Positions 1-6,715 of a DNA stretch of 28,704 nucleotides are shown piece after piece. Made by a program: the position numbers and the translations under genes. How positions within the stretch are numbered: position 1 is the first letter of the stretch; each line of letters begins with the position of its first letter. This DNA is from RSA11 sp965652565 (lineage in GTDB: Bacteria > Actinomycetota > Thermoleophilia > Solirubrobacterales > 70-9): contig CBFGWL010000033.1 in assembly GCA_965652565.1 (NCBI GenBank), forward strand, positions 1 through 28,704. Reading direction: 5' to 3'. The notes below the pieces were generated by a model that had not been told where the DNA came from, made no database searches, and worked only from the letters and a program-made list of their open reading frames with translations.

Positions 1-33
1 TGCGCAGCTGCGTTTCGCGGAGCGGCGGGCATG

Positions 34-167
34 ACGCGATCGCAGGTTCGGCGGCACCCCGCGAGGCCGAAGCGGCGATTTCGTCACATCACACGACGGG
101 ATGTTCGGTTCGCGGGAAGGTCCTAACCGAGCCTGCGATCCCGTTGCGCTACGTGACGGGATCGCAG
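34..167. repeat. ~61-bp tandem repeat units, left end
   Basis: A core resembling ACGGGATCGCAG recurs on the plus strand at 34-45 (one mismatch), at 96-102 (only the first seven bases kept) and at 156-167 (exact). That gives a spacing of about 60-62 bp. Each core is followed by a GTTCG/ATTCGCG tail. The reverse complement CTGCGATCCCGT at 133-144 makes a perfect 12-bp inverted repeat with 156-167, around an 11-nt loop. The units are diverged and probably continue beyond base 1. The same units occur inverted at the right end of the window. No protein-coding signal accompanies them. Confidence 0.6.
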
Positions 168-390
168 ATTCGCGTGGGCGCGGTCGCGCGAAGTCGCGAT
201 TACGACGACCCCATCGTCGAAATCCCGCACTCGTGAACCTCACCCCCGTGAGTTCGCGATTACGACGATGCCGTCGTTGTAACTGCGATTTCGCGGTGGC
301 GGGGGCTCACGAGTTCGCGACCCCGCCGGCGCTCCCCCTCCTTCGCCGCCATCCCCGACGCGCCGCGGCGCCACCCCCGCCGGGGCGTTC
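153..390 (-). repeat. composite hairpin repeat, left copy
   Basis: This non-coding block is colinear with the reverse complement of about 28400-28639. The longest exact match is 41 nt (184-224 versus 28569-28609). It contains two hairpin modules built on GCGATTACGACGA...TCGTCG cores, at about 196-228 and 255-290. A C-rich tail also aligns with the right copy, though less closely. Read from yidC, the element lies downstream of the gene, in the same orientation relative to transcription as the right copy is to the DsbA-like gene. It resembles a genome-dispersed intergenic repeat; its function is unknown. Confidence 0.75.
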
Positions 391-440
391 GCCACAAACG
401 CCCCGCGCCGCCTATCGCCACCCCCGCCGGGGCGTTCGCC
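369..440. repeat. 25-bp perfect direct repeat pair in gene-free stretch
   Basis: Bases 369-393 and 416-440 are identical 25-mers, with starts 47 bp apart. The first copy also forms a hairpin with a 7-bp stem (GGGGCGT 382-388, ACGCCCC 398-404). The surrounding stretch 311-611 is strongly C-rich on the plus strand. The open frames crossing it give low-complexity Pro/Arg/Ala translations and I do not accept them as genes. Confidence 0.6.
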
Positions 441-611
441 GCCAACGATCGCGCCGCCCAGCGCCACCACGCCGGAGCGCCCACCACCAGCGCCTGCACC
501 ACCCCGGCGCCCACCACAGACGCTCGGCCCCGCCCGGCGCCTGCCCCGCCCGGCCCGCGCCTCACCCACCACAAACCCCCACGCCGCTCAAAGCCCAGCC
601 AACCCGCCACG

Positions 612-649
612 CAAACGAAAAGGGCCGCCAACCCCATGGTCAGCGGCCC
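612..649 (-). terminator. Rho-independent terminator of the yidC operon
   Basis: On the minus strand, 9 nt after the yidC stop, GGGCCGC (649-643) pairs with GCGGCCC (628-622) around a 14-nt loop. A T-rich tract (TTTTCGTTT) follows at about 621-613. The placement is right for the end of the rpmH-rnpA-yidD-yidC transcript. Confidence 0.8.
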
Positions 650-657
650 ACGACGCC

Positions 658-1395
658 CTAACGGCGGCGCTTGCGTTTGCGCGGTGGGGGAGGCGGTGGC
701 TTCGCAGCCAGGACCTCGTCCTCCGACGGCTTCTCCGGCGGCGGGAAGAACCTGGCGACCACGGCCTGCTGGCCCAGGGTCCAGATGTTCGTCGTGATCC
801 AGTAGACGGCGAGGCCGGCCGGGAAGCTCGCGACGAACGGGGCGAAGACGAGCGGCAGCGCGAACATGATGATCCGCTGGTTGCGGTCGACGCGTGAGGC
901 CATCACGAGGCCCGCGCCGATTTGCGTGACGATGAAGAGCACGATCAGGACGACGAGCGCGGCGCCCTCGGGCTTCTCCGTCAGGTTGTCGATGAAGAGG
1001 AAGCCGACCGGCGGGTTGGCGAGTACGTCCTGCGTGAACGAGTCGCTGCGCAGCAGGTAGAAGAGCGAGAGGAAGACCGGGAGCTGCAGCAGGAGGGGTA
1101 GGCAGGATGCGAACGGGTTGATCTTGTTCTCCTGGTAGAACTGGATCAACTCGCGCTGCTGGCGCTGCTTGTCGTCCTTGTAGCGCTCCTGGATGGCCTT
1201 GATCTGCGGCGCGTACGCCTGCAGGGCGCGCATCGAGCGGATCTGCGAGATCGAGAGCGGGAGGATCACGATCCGCGTGACGAACGTGAGGGCGACGATC
1301 GAGAGTCCCCAGCTCAGGCCCACGTTGTCGTGGAAGAAGAGGATGACCGCTTCGGCGACGTCGATCAGCGGCTGAAGGATGTTGGCGACGATCAT
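658..1395 (-). CDS. yidC: membrane protein insertase YidC/Oxa1 family
   Basis: YidC inserts and folds proteins in the cytoplasmic membrane, alone or with SecYEG. The 245-residue product has the Oxa1 core. There is a hydrophobic N-terminal segment, then a first core helix carrying the conserved membrane arginine (R41 in VTRIVILPLSI). A basic, charged hairpin (about 50-92) follows, then helices near 98-116, 145-165 and 175-212, and a tail rich in Pro, Lys and Arg (ending RKRKRRR) that suits ribosome contact. The short length and lack of a large periplasmic domain match the Gram-positive/actinobacterial form. Its ATG overlaps the yidD stop by 4 nt (ATGA), implying coupled translation. A strong terminator follows directly, so jag and rsmG, which often follow yidC, are not in this operon. 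Confidence 0.93.
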   Translation of the reverse strand: MIVANILQPLIDVAEAVILFFHDNVGLSWGLSIVALTFVTRIVILPLSISQIRSMRALQAYAPQIKAIQERYKDDKQRQQRELIQFYQENKINPFASCLPLLLQLPVFLSLFYLLRSDSFTQDVLANPPVGFLFIDNLTEKPEGAALVVLIVLFIVTQIGAGLVMASRVDRNQRIIMFALPLVFAPFVASFPAGLAVYWITTNIWTLGQQAVVARFFPPPEKPSEDEVLAAKPPPPPPRKRKRRR

Positions 1396-1700
1396 GCGGG
1401 CGCTCCGTTGTGGTGGTGCTCAGCGTGGTCGTGGACGTCGTGCGCGCGGAAGAGGCGCCGGTTGGAGACCGGATCCCAGCCGCCATGGCTCCAGGGGTTA
1501 CAGCGCAGCAGGCGCCACCCCGCGAGGATCGAGCCGCGCACGATCCCGAGCTCGCGCACGGCCTGCAGCGCGTAAGCCGAGCAGGTCGGCTCGTACTTGC
1601 AGCGCCGCGGCAGCGCGGGCGAGATGTAGCGCATGTAGAAGCGCAGGGGCAGGAGGAAGACCTCGGCGGCGAGCCGGTGGGCGCGGGCGAAGCGTTTCAC
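1392..1700 (-). CDS. yidD: membrane protein insertion efficiency factor YidD
   Basis: This is a small (102 aa) membrane-associated protein that helps YidC-dependent insertion. The family hallmarks are visible: an amphipathic basic N-terminus, the RYKISP-like segment (here MRYISPALPRRCKYEPTCS), the CSAYA motif, and the RCNPWSHGGWDPV block with conserved Cys, Pro, Trp and Gly-Gly. The tail is His-rich (HDHAEHHHNGAPA). That is unusual and could bind metal, though nothing else supports this. The gene begins 3 nt after the rnpA stop and overlaps yidC by 4 nt, the standard operon position. Confidence 0.92.
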   Translation of the reverse strand: MKRFARAHRLAAEVFLLPLRFYMRYISPALPRRCKYEPTCSAYALQAVRELGIVRGSILAGWRLLRCNPWSHGGWDPVSNRRLFRAHDVHDHAEHHHNGAPA

Positions 1701-1703
1701 GTG

Positions 1704-2087
1704 TTACGCCTCCACTCCGAATCCGGCTTCGGCGAGCAGCTCGCGAAGCGCGGGCTCCACACCCTTGACGCCCTCGCGCTCGACCAGGCCGGCGACGTCC
1801 TTGCGCGCGACGAGGACGAAGTCGTGCGAAGCGGGCAGATCCTCGGCCAGCCCCCAGAAAGCCTCGCGAAGGGCGCGCTTGACGGAATTCCGCTCCACGG
1901 CGCCACCCACTTTGCGGCTGACGGAAACGCCGAGGCGAACCTCGTCGGCGTCATCGTCGTCGCTGCGCGGAAACGCGTAGAGCACGACGTAGCGGTTCGC
2001 GTGCGACTTGCCTTCGCGATAGACACGATCGAAGTCGCCGCTTCTAGAGAGTCGCCCACGCCGTCGCCCCTCGCCGCGCCGCGACAT
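1704..2087 (-). CDS. rnpA: ribonuclease P protein component
   Basis: This is the protein subunit of RNase P, which binds the catalytic RNA and the 5' leader of precursor tRNAs. The 127-aa product is basic at its N-terminus. It carries the FDRVYREGKS region, the core VRLGVSVSRKVG and the RNR-type motif (ERNSVKRALREAF) that contacts RNA. The length is normal for the family. A stretch of acidic residues (about 42-48, SDDDDADE) sits before the core strand and is a little unusual. The start ATG overlaps the rpmH stop by one base (TGATG), the classic rpmH-rnpA arrangement. Confidence 0.92.
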   Translation of the reverse strand: MSRRGEGRRRGRLSRSGDFDRVYREGKSHANRYVVLYAFPRSDDDDADEVRLGVSVSRKVGGAVERNSVKRALREAFWGLAEDLPASHDFVLVARKDVAGLVEREGVKGVEPALRELLAEAGFGVEA

Positions 2088-2221
2088 CAGGGGGTGAGCC
2101 GCTTGCGCCCCTTACGGCGCCGGCGCCTGATGATGTCGCGCCCGCCACGAGTGCGCATGCGCGCGCGAAAGCCGTGCGTCTTCGCACGCTTGCGCTTCTT
2201 CGGCTGCCAAGTCCGCTTCAT
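2087..2221 (-). CDS. rpmH: 50S ribosomal protein bL34
   Basis: This 44-residue, extremely basic ribosomal protein of the large subunit begins MKRTWQPKKRKRAKTHGF and continues with the family core RARMRTRGGRDIIRRRR. The frame stays open upstream to 2317, but the MKRTWQP start at 2221 is the conserved one. No strong Shine-Dalgarno sequence is visible in front of it (only GCAGAG). It is the first gene of the leftward operon and diverges from dnaA across a 211-bp control region, as in most bacteria. Confidence 0.95.
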   Translation of the reverse strand: MKRTWQPKKRKRAKTHGFRARMRTRGGRDIIRRRRRKGRKRLTP

Positions 2222-2293
2222 CTCTGCGAAAGAAATCCAGTTCCAGGGGCGCCCGAGGAATTGGGCGATGGGCGCCCGGTTCGGGAGGCGGCC

Positions 2294-2299
2294 AGTATA
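2294..2299 (-). promoter_or_regulatory. candidate -10 element for the rpmH operon
   Basis: TATACT on the minus strand is a near-consensus -10 hexamer about 72 nt upstream of the rpmH ATG. No convincing -35 hexamer lies at 16-18 nt, so the call rests on the -10 and its position. It would give a 5' leader of roughly 65 nt. Confidence 0.4.
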
Positions 2300-2418
2300 G
2301 AGACAAGCGCTTGGCAAACCGTCGCCTGACCCGCGCCCGGGTGCAAGCCCCCGTGCAGCGCGACTCCTTTTTCACGGCATTTGCGAAACAGCGCGCGCGC
2401 CAAGCGCAGGGGCCTGCC

Positions 2419-2424
2419 TATGAT
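2419..2424 (+). promoter_or_regulatory. candidate dnaA -10 element, possibly leaderless
   Basis: TATGAT ends 8 nt before the GTG start of dnaA. No Shine-Dalgarno sequence lies between them. The nearest purine run (AGGGG) is upstream of the hexamer. This geometry places the transcription start at or next to the start codon, as in leaderless actinobacterial mRNAs. No good -35 is visible. Confidence 0.45.
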
Positions 2425-2432
2425 CGCGAACC

Positions 2433-3848
2433 GTGGCCGAGCCCAGCCCCGAAAGCGACCTACACGACCTCTGGCGAGAGGTCCGTGAGGCGCTGCGGGC
2501 AGGCATGCCGACCGCCACGTTCAACCAGTGGATCGAGCCCCTGAGGCCGCTCAAGCAGGTCGACGGCGCGCTTTACGTCACCGGTCCGAAGCGCGTGCGC
2601 ACGTGGGTCGAGCGCCGCTATCGGGGTCAGATCGAGGACGCGATGCGGCGCGTGGATCCCGAGCTCGGGCCACTGTTCCTGGTCGAAAAGGAGAACGAGC
2701 CCACCCGCCGCAACGAGCGCGAGCTCACGCCGATGCCGATCGACCCGGGCCACACGTTCGACCGGTTCGTGATCGGCCCCGGCAACCGCTTCGCCCACGC
2801 GGCGGCGCTCGCCGTCGCCGAGCTCCCCGGCGAGGCCTACAACCCCCTCTTCCTCCACGGGCCGCCCGGGCTGGGGAAGACCCACCTGATGGGCGCGATC
2901 GCGCGGTATCTCTGTGAGCACCACCCGACCCTGAAGGTCCACTACACGACCGCCGAGCGCTTTACGAGCGAGTTCGTTGCGACGCTGCGCGCCGACGGAC
3001 CCGAGCGCTTCAAGGAGCGCTACCGCTCCCTCGACGCACTGCTCATCGACGACGTCCAGGTGCTGGAAGGCAAGCCGCGCACCGAGGAGGAGTTCGTCCA
3101 CACCTTCAACGCGCTCTACGCCGCCGGCAAGCAGATCGTGCTCTCCAGCGATCGCCCGCCGAGCGCCCTTTCCCGGCTCGAGCAGCGCCTGCGTGACCGT
3201 TTCGAATGGGGGTTGACCGTCGAGATCGAGCCTCCCGACCTGCGCACCCGCGTGGCCCTGCTCTGGCGCTTCGCGAGCGACGCGGTCGACCAGCTCCCCG
3301 ATCCCCAGGTCCTGCGTGACATCGCCTCGGCGGCGCCGGGCAACGTCCGGGGCCTGGAGGGCGCCCTCACTCGCGTGCTGGCTATGGCCTCCGTCTTCGG
3401 TGAGCCCCTCGAGCGGCGCGTGGTCGAGCGCGCCTTCGGGACCACCGACGGCAAGTCGCAGGCCAAGCGCGGCGGCGGCGCCGTCACGGCCCCCACGGTC
3501 GAGGCCATCCAGGACTCCGTCTGCTCCGTCCTTGGCGTCTCGAAGGAGGAGTTGCTCTCCGCCCGCCGGACCCCGCGCGTGGCGCGGGCGCGGCAGCTCG
3601 CCATGTACCTCTGTCGCGAGCTCACGCCGCTCTCCCTCGCGCAGATCGCCCGGGAGTTCGATCGCGACCACTCCACCGTCCTCCACGCGATCCGCGCGGT
3701 CGAATCCCGCCTGGAGCCCGGCTCCGAAATCCACGAGGATGTGGACAGGATCCGTGGAGAGCTATCCAGCGCAGTGGATAGGTTCCCCGTGCAACAGGCC
3801 GCCGCGGGCCCCGCCCACCGCGGTCCACAGCGACAATCCACAGCCTGA
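2433..3848 (+). CDS. dnaA: chromosomal replication initiator DnaA
   Basis: DnaA is the AAA+ ATPase that binds DnaA boxes, melts oriC and recruits helicase. The 471-aa product has domain I (about 8-85) and a very short linker (about 88-105). The AAA+ domain follows, with Walker A GPPGLGKTH near 144-152, Walker B LLIDDVQ near 204 and a sensor region SSDRPPSAL. Domain IV is the DNA-binding helix-turn-helix with REFDRDHSTVLHAIR near 405-419. About 30 residues follow domain IV (a Pro/Gly/Gln-rich tail). The DNA coding for that tail carries DnaA-box-like 9-mers, so coding and origin sequence seem to overlap. The start is GTG without an SD. Confidence 0.96.
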   Translation: MAEPSPESDLHDLWREVREALRAGMPTATFNQWIEPLRPLKQVDGALYVTGPKRVRTWVERRYRGQIEDAMRRVDPELGPLFLVEKENEPTRRNERELTPMPIDPGHTFDRFVIGPGNRFAHAAALAVAELPGEAYNPLFLHGPPGLGKTHLMGAIARYLCEHHPTLKVHYTTAERFTSEFVATLRADGPERFKERYRSLDALLIDDVQVLEGKPRTEEEFVHTFNALYAAGKQIVLSSDRPPSALSRLEQRLRDRFEWGLTVEIEPPDLRTRVALLWRFASDAVDQLPDPQVLRDIASAAPGNVRGLEGALTRVLAMASVFGEPLERRVVERAFGTTDGKSQAKRGGGAVTAPTVEAIQDSVCSVLGVSKEELLSARRTPRVARARQLAMYLCRELTPLSLAQIAREFDRDHSTVLHAIRAVESRLEPGSEIHEDVDRIRGELSSAVDRFPVQQAAAGPAHRGPQRQSTA

Positions 3849-3938
3849 GCGCGCATCAACAAGCGGATCGCGCGGGTTCCCCACACCCATCAACAGCACA
3901 AATACATCTGATCCGGATAGGAAGATGAGCGACCTCCG
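3736..3938. other. candidate oriC: DnaA-box cluster at dnaA 3' end and dnaA-dnaN gap
   Basis: Near matches to TTRTCCACA are clustered here: 3740-3748 (reverse strand CTGTCCACA, one mismatch), 3773-3781 (reverse CTATCCACT), 3821-3829 (CGGTCCACA), 3834-3842 (CAATCCACA) and 3877-3885 (TTCCCCACA). The last four have two mismatches each. The sequence at 3889-3920 is noticeably more A/T-rich than its surroundings (for example ACAAATACATCTGAT) and could be the unwinding element. The position between dnaA and dnaN is the usual actinobacterial oriC. The boxes are degenerate, so the call needs a genome-wide box census or GC-skew test. Confidence 0.5.
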
Positions 3939-5051
3939 ATGAAGATCCAAGCCCCACGCGACTCACTCTCCACTGCCCTTCAGCTGGCCAGCCGCGTGGT
4001 CTCGGCGCGCGCCACCCTGCCATCCCTGAGCGGGGTCATGCTCACCGCGGCCGACGACGGCCTCTCCCTTCAGGCCACCGACATGGAGGTGGCGATCTCG
4101 CTGCGCGTTCCCGAGGCGACCGTCGAGACCCCCGGCTCACAGCTCCTGCCCGCGCGCCTGCTCGCCGATGTCGTGCGCAGCCTCCCGACCGGCGATGTGA
4201 CGCTCTACGCCCGGCCGGAGCAGCGCGACGTCGAGATCACCGCCGGCACGTCCCACTTCCACCTACGCACCCTGCCCGCCGAGGACTTCCCGCGCCTCCC
4301 CGAGGTCCACAGCGATCCCGCGAAGCTCCCGGCCGAACCCCTCGTCGCCGCGATCGACCGCGTGGCGCGGGCCGCGTCGAAGGACGAGGTGCGCCCAATC
4401 CTCACCGGCGTGCTCGTCCAGGCCGACGGCGCCCGGCTCACCATGGTCGCGACCGACTCCTATCGCCTCGCGGTCAAGCACACGGCGCTCGAGACGCCGC
4501 TGCCGCAACCGATCGAGGCCAACGTGCCCTCCCGCGCCCTGCGCGAGCTCTCCCGCGCGCTCTCTTCGGGCGACGCCAGCGAGGTGGAGATCGCGCTCTC
4601 GCGCAACCAGATCGTCTTCCGACTCGATGGCCTCGAGCTCTCCTCCCGCCTCATCGAGGGTCAGTTCCCGAGCTGGCGGCAGCTGATCCCGGAGAGCTTC
4701 GACCACGAGGTGCGCCTGCCCCGTGAGGAGCTGCTCGACGTCTGTCGTCGCGTCGCCCAGCTCGCGCAGCGCAACGCTCCGCTTCGCCTCGCATTCTCGG
4801 AGGGTGAGCTCACCGTCGCCGCCGAGACCCCCGACATCGGTGATGCGAGCGAGGCGATGCCGGCCCCGTACTCCGGCGAGCCGCTCGAGATCGCGTTCAA
4901 CCCCCAGTTCCTGATCGACGGCATCGAGAGCATCGGCGCCGACGAGTTGTCGGTGAACCTCTCCTCGCCGCTGCGCCCGGGGCTGCTGCGCCCGGTGAGC
5001 GACGACGACGATTTCGCCTACCTCGTGATGCCGATCCGTCTGAACGTCTAG
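3939..5051 (+). CDS. dnaN: DNA polymerase III beta subunit (sliding clamp)
   Basis: This is the ring-shaped dimer that tethers DNA polymerase III and many repair proteins to DNA. The 370-aa product has the usual length and three repeated clamp folds. Recognisable blocks are the N-terminal MKIQAPRDSLSTALQLASRV, the TLPSLSGVMLTA segment, DSYRLAVKH in domain 2, and the C-terminal DDDDFAYLVMPIRL, which ends in the conserved (M/L)P(I/V)R(L/V) motif forming the partner pocket. It starts 90 nt after dnaA with only a weak SD, and probably shares or overlaps control sequence with oriC. Confidence 0.96.
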   Translation: MKIQAPRDSLSTALQLASRVVSARATLPSLSGVMLTAADDGLSLQATDMEVAISLRVPEATVETPGSQLLPARLLADVVRSLPTGDVTLYARPEQRDVEITAGTSHFHLRTLPAEDFPRLPEVHSDPAKLPAEPLVAAIDRVARAASKDEVRPILTGVLVQADGARLTMVATDSYRLAVKHTALETPLPQPIEANVPSRALRELSRALSSGDASEVEIALSRNQIVFRLDGLELSSRLIEGQFPSWRQLIPESFDHEVRLPREELLDVCRRVAQLAQRNAPLRLAFSEGELTVAAETPDIGDASEAMPAPYSGEPLEIAFNPQFLIDGIESIGADELSVNLSSPLRPGLLRPVSDDDDFAYLVMPIRLNV

Positions 5052-5088
5052 CGGCCTGCCCGCCCGCTCGGCGTGGGCGTACGCTGCG

Positions 5089-6216
5089 ATGGAGACCATG
5101 TCGTCCATCTCCGTCAAGGCGCTGCGCACCCGCTCGTTTCGGAACCTGGCCGATGGAGAGCTACGCCTGGGGGAGGGGGTCACGCTCCTATGGGGGCCGA
5201 ATGGCGCCGGCAAGACCAACCTGCTCGAGGCGCTCTACGCCGCGCTCGCCGGCCGCTCGTGCCGAACGCGCGCCGACCGCGAGACCATCGCGTTCGGCCA
5301 ACCCCTGGCGCGCGCCGAGGCGGACGTGACCGAAGGGCCCGAGCGGCGCGAGTTCATGTTCTCCTGCGCGCGCGGCGAGGGGCGCCGCCACTTGCTCAAC
5401 GGCTCACCGGCCCCCGCGGAGGCCGCGGCGCATCGCCCTCCGCTCGCCGTCTTCATGCCCGACCGCCTGGCCCTCGTGAAGGGCCCGCCCGCGGCGCGCC
5501 GCTCCCACCTCGACGGTTTCGTGGCCGCCATGTGGCCCGCGCGAGCGACCGCCCGCAAGCGCTACTCCCGGGCGCTCGCCCAGCGCAACGCGCTCGTGGG
5601 GCGGATCCGCGCCGGCGCTGCATCCGAGGGCTCCCTCGCCGCGTGGGACCGCGAGCTCACCGAGGCCGGCCTGGACCTGATGAACACCCGCGCCCAGGCA
5701 GCTACGGAGCTCGCCGAGCGGTTCTCCAGCGCCGCCGCCGACCTCGGCCTGGGAGAGGAGTCGAGCCTGCGTTATCGCCCGCGCAGCGAGGCGACCAGCG
5801 CCGACGAGCTGGCGGCGGAGCTCGCGGAGCGCCGGGCGAGCGACATCGCCCGCGGCTTCACCGGCCACGGACCCCACCTCGACGAGCTCGTCCTCGACCG
5901 CGGCGGGCGGGCCCTTCGCAGGTACGGCTCACAGGGCCAGCAGCGCACGGCGCTCCTCGCCCTGCTCTTCGCCGAACGCGACGCATTGATCGACGCGGGC
6001 CGCACCCCGCCGCTCATGTTGCTTGACGACGTGACCAGCGAGCTCGATCCCGAGCGCCGCGAGCTGCTCTGCGAGCGCCTGCTCACCGGCGGAGGGCAGG
6101 CCCTGATCACTGCGACCGAGCGGGCGCACGTCCCCGAGGGCTGTCCGCGGCTCGAGGTCGCGGTCCGCGACGGGCGCGCGCTCGGCCCGCTCGACGAGGA
6201 GGCGGAGGTGGCATGA
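5089..6216 (+). CDS. recF: DNA replication and repair protein RecF
   Basis: RecF is an SMC-like ATPase that loads RecA at single-strand gaps with RecO and RecR. The 375-aa product shows Walker A GPNGAGKTN (about 36-44), the RecF/ABC signature YGSQGQQRT (about 283-291) and Walker B LMLLDDVTSELD (about 308-319). A helical middle region contains the conserved DRLALVKGPPAARR stretch. An alternative ATG at 5098 would remove three residues (MSSISVKAL) and is equally plausible. The spacer after dnaN is 37 bp. The stop overlaps the next ORF by 4 nt (ATGA). Confidence 0.93.
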   Translation: METMSSISVKALRTRSFRNLADGELRLGEGVTLLWGPNGAGKTNLLEALYAALAGRSCRTRADRETIAFGQPLARAEADVTEGPERREFMFSCARGEGRRHLLNGSPAPAEAAAHRPPLAVFMPDRLALVKGPPAARRSHLDGFVAAMWPARATARKRYSRALAQRNALVGRIRAGAASEGSLAAWDRELTEAGLDLMNTRAQAATELAERFSSAAADLGLGEESSLRYRPRSEATSADELAAELAERRASDIARGFTGHGPHLDELVLDRGGRALRRYGSQGQQRTALLALLFAERDALIDAGRTPPLMLLDDVTSELDPERRELLCERLLTGGGQALITATERAHVPEGCPRLEVAVRDGRALGPLDEEAEVA

Positions 6217-6539
6217 CACCCCGCGAGCCGCGCTCACTCGCCGACGCGCTGCGCGACGTCCGCGCCGAGGTCGCGCCGCCGACGCTGCTCGGCGCCGTGC
6301 AGGAAGCCTGGCTGGCCGCGGTCGGCGAGGCGATCGCCGCGGAGGGCGAGCCGGTGTCCGAGCGCGACGGGGTGATCACCGTCGCCTGCAGGTCGGCGAC
6401 CTGGGCTCAGGAGCTCGATCTCATGCAGGCGGAGCTGCTCGAGCGGCTGCGCGAGCACCTCGGCGAGGTCCCGGCTCACACGCCGTTGCGGGGCCTGCGC
6501 TTCACCGCCGATGCCGCGCGGCGTGATCCACGCGCGTAA
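6213..6539 (+). CDS. dciA: DUF721 / DciA-like protein
   Basis: This 108-aa protein has the DUF721 layout. An N-terminal helix (SLADALRDVRAEV) is followed by the core AVQEAWLAAVGEAIAAEG. The signature hydrophobic strands then lead into the segment ATWAQELDLMQAELLERLREHLG. In bacteria lacking DnaC/DnaI, DciA recruits or loads the replicative helicase DnaB, which suits its position among dnaA, dnaN, recF and gyrase. The start overlaps recF by 4 nt. The family assignment is confident. The helicase-loading role is transferred from the family and not shown by the sequence. Confidence 0.82.
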   Translation: MTPREPRSLADALRDVRAEVAPPTLLGAVQEAWLAAVGEAIAAEGEPVSERDGVITVACRSATWAQELDLMQAELLERLREHLGEVPAHTPLRGLRFTADAARRDPRA

Positions 6540-6607
6540 GTAGACTCATTATCTCCCCATTTGCAGGGGTTTTGTCGCTTGGCTACGCCGTTTCCAGCGG
6601 GTCCCCC

Positions 6608-6616
6608 TGGTATCCT
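6608..6616 (+). promoter_or_regulatory. candidate extended -10 promoter for gyrB
   Basis: TGGTATCCT is an extended -10 (TGn followed by TATCCT, two mismatches from consensus). It lies about 100 nt before the gyrB start, in the 176-bp gap after dciA. It would produce a leader of about 93 nt that includes the hairpin at 6635-6687. The -35 region is poor, as expected when an extended -10 is used. Confidence 0.4.
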
Positions 6617-6634
6617 TATGTGAACTAGCACGAG

Positions 6635-6687
6635 GACCCCGGGCTCTCGCTCCACGGCACCCGGAGAGGGGCTGGACGCTCGGGGTC
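6635..6687 (+). promoter_or_regulatory. hairpin in the gyrB 5' leader
   Basis: GACCCCG (6635-6641) pairs perfectly with CGGGGTC (6681-6687). An inner CTCTC (about 6644-6648) can pair with GAGAG (about 6664-6668). The structure lies between the candidate promoter and the AGAGG ribosome-binding site (6706-6710). There is no T-run, so it is not a standard terminator. A role in mRNA stability or topology-responsive control is possible but not shown. Confidence 0.45.
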
Positions 6688-6715
6688 TATCAGCGAGCGC
6701 AACCGAGAGGACTTA

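Noticed and set aside
1..330. CRISPR array
   Set aside because: The repeated cores are diverged, the intervening sequence is itself repetitive, and no cas genes are present. A tandem or dispersed intergenic repeat explains it better.
101..661. 186-residue plus-strand open frame and the overlapping minus-strand frames at the left end
   Set aside because: The translations are low-complexity Arg/Pro/Ala/Gly, cross repeats and a terminator, and show no domain. They arise from GC-rich sequence with few stop codons.
6553..6574. CCCC-loop-GGGGTTTT possible terminator after dciA
   Set aside because: The stem is only 4 bp and would be too weak for intrinsic termination, so it was left out as a feature.
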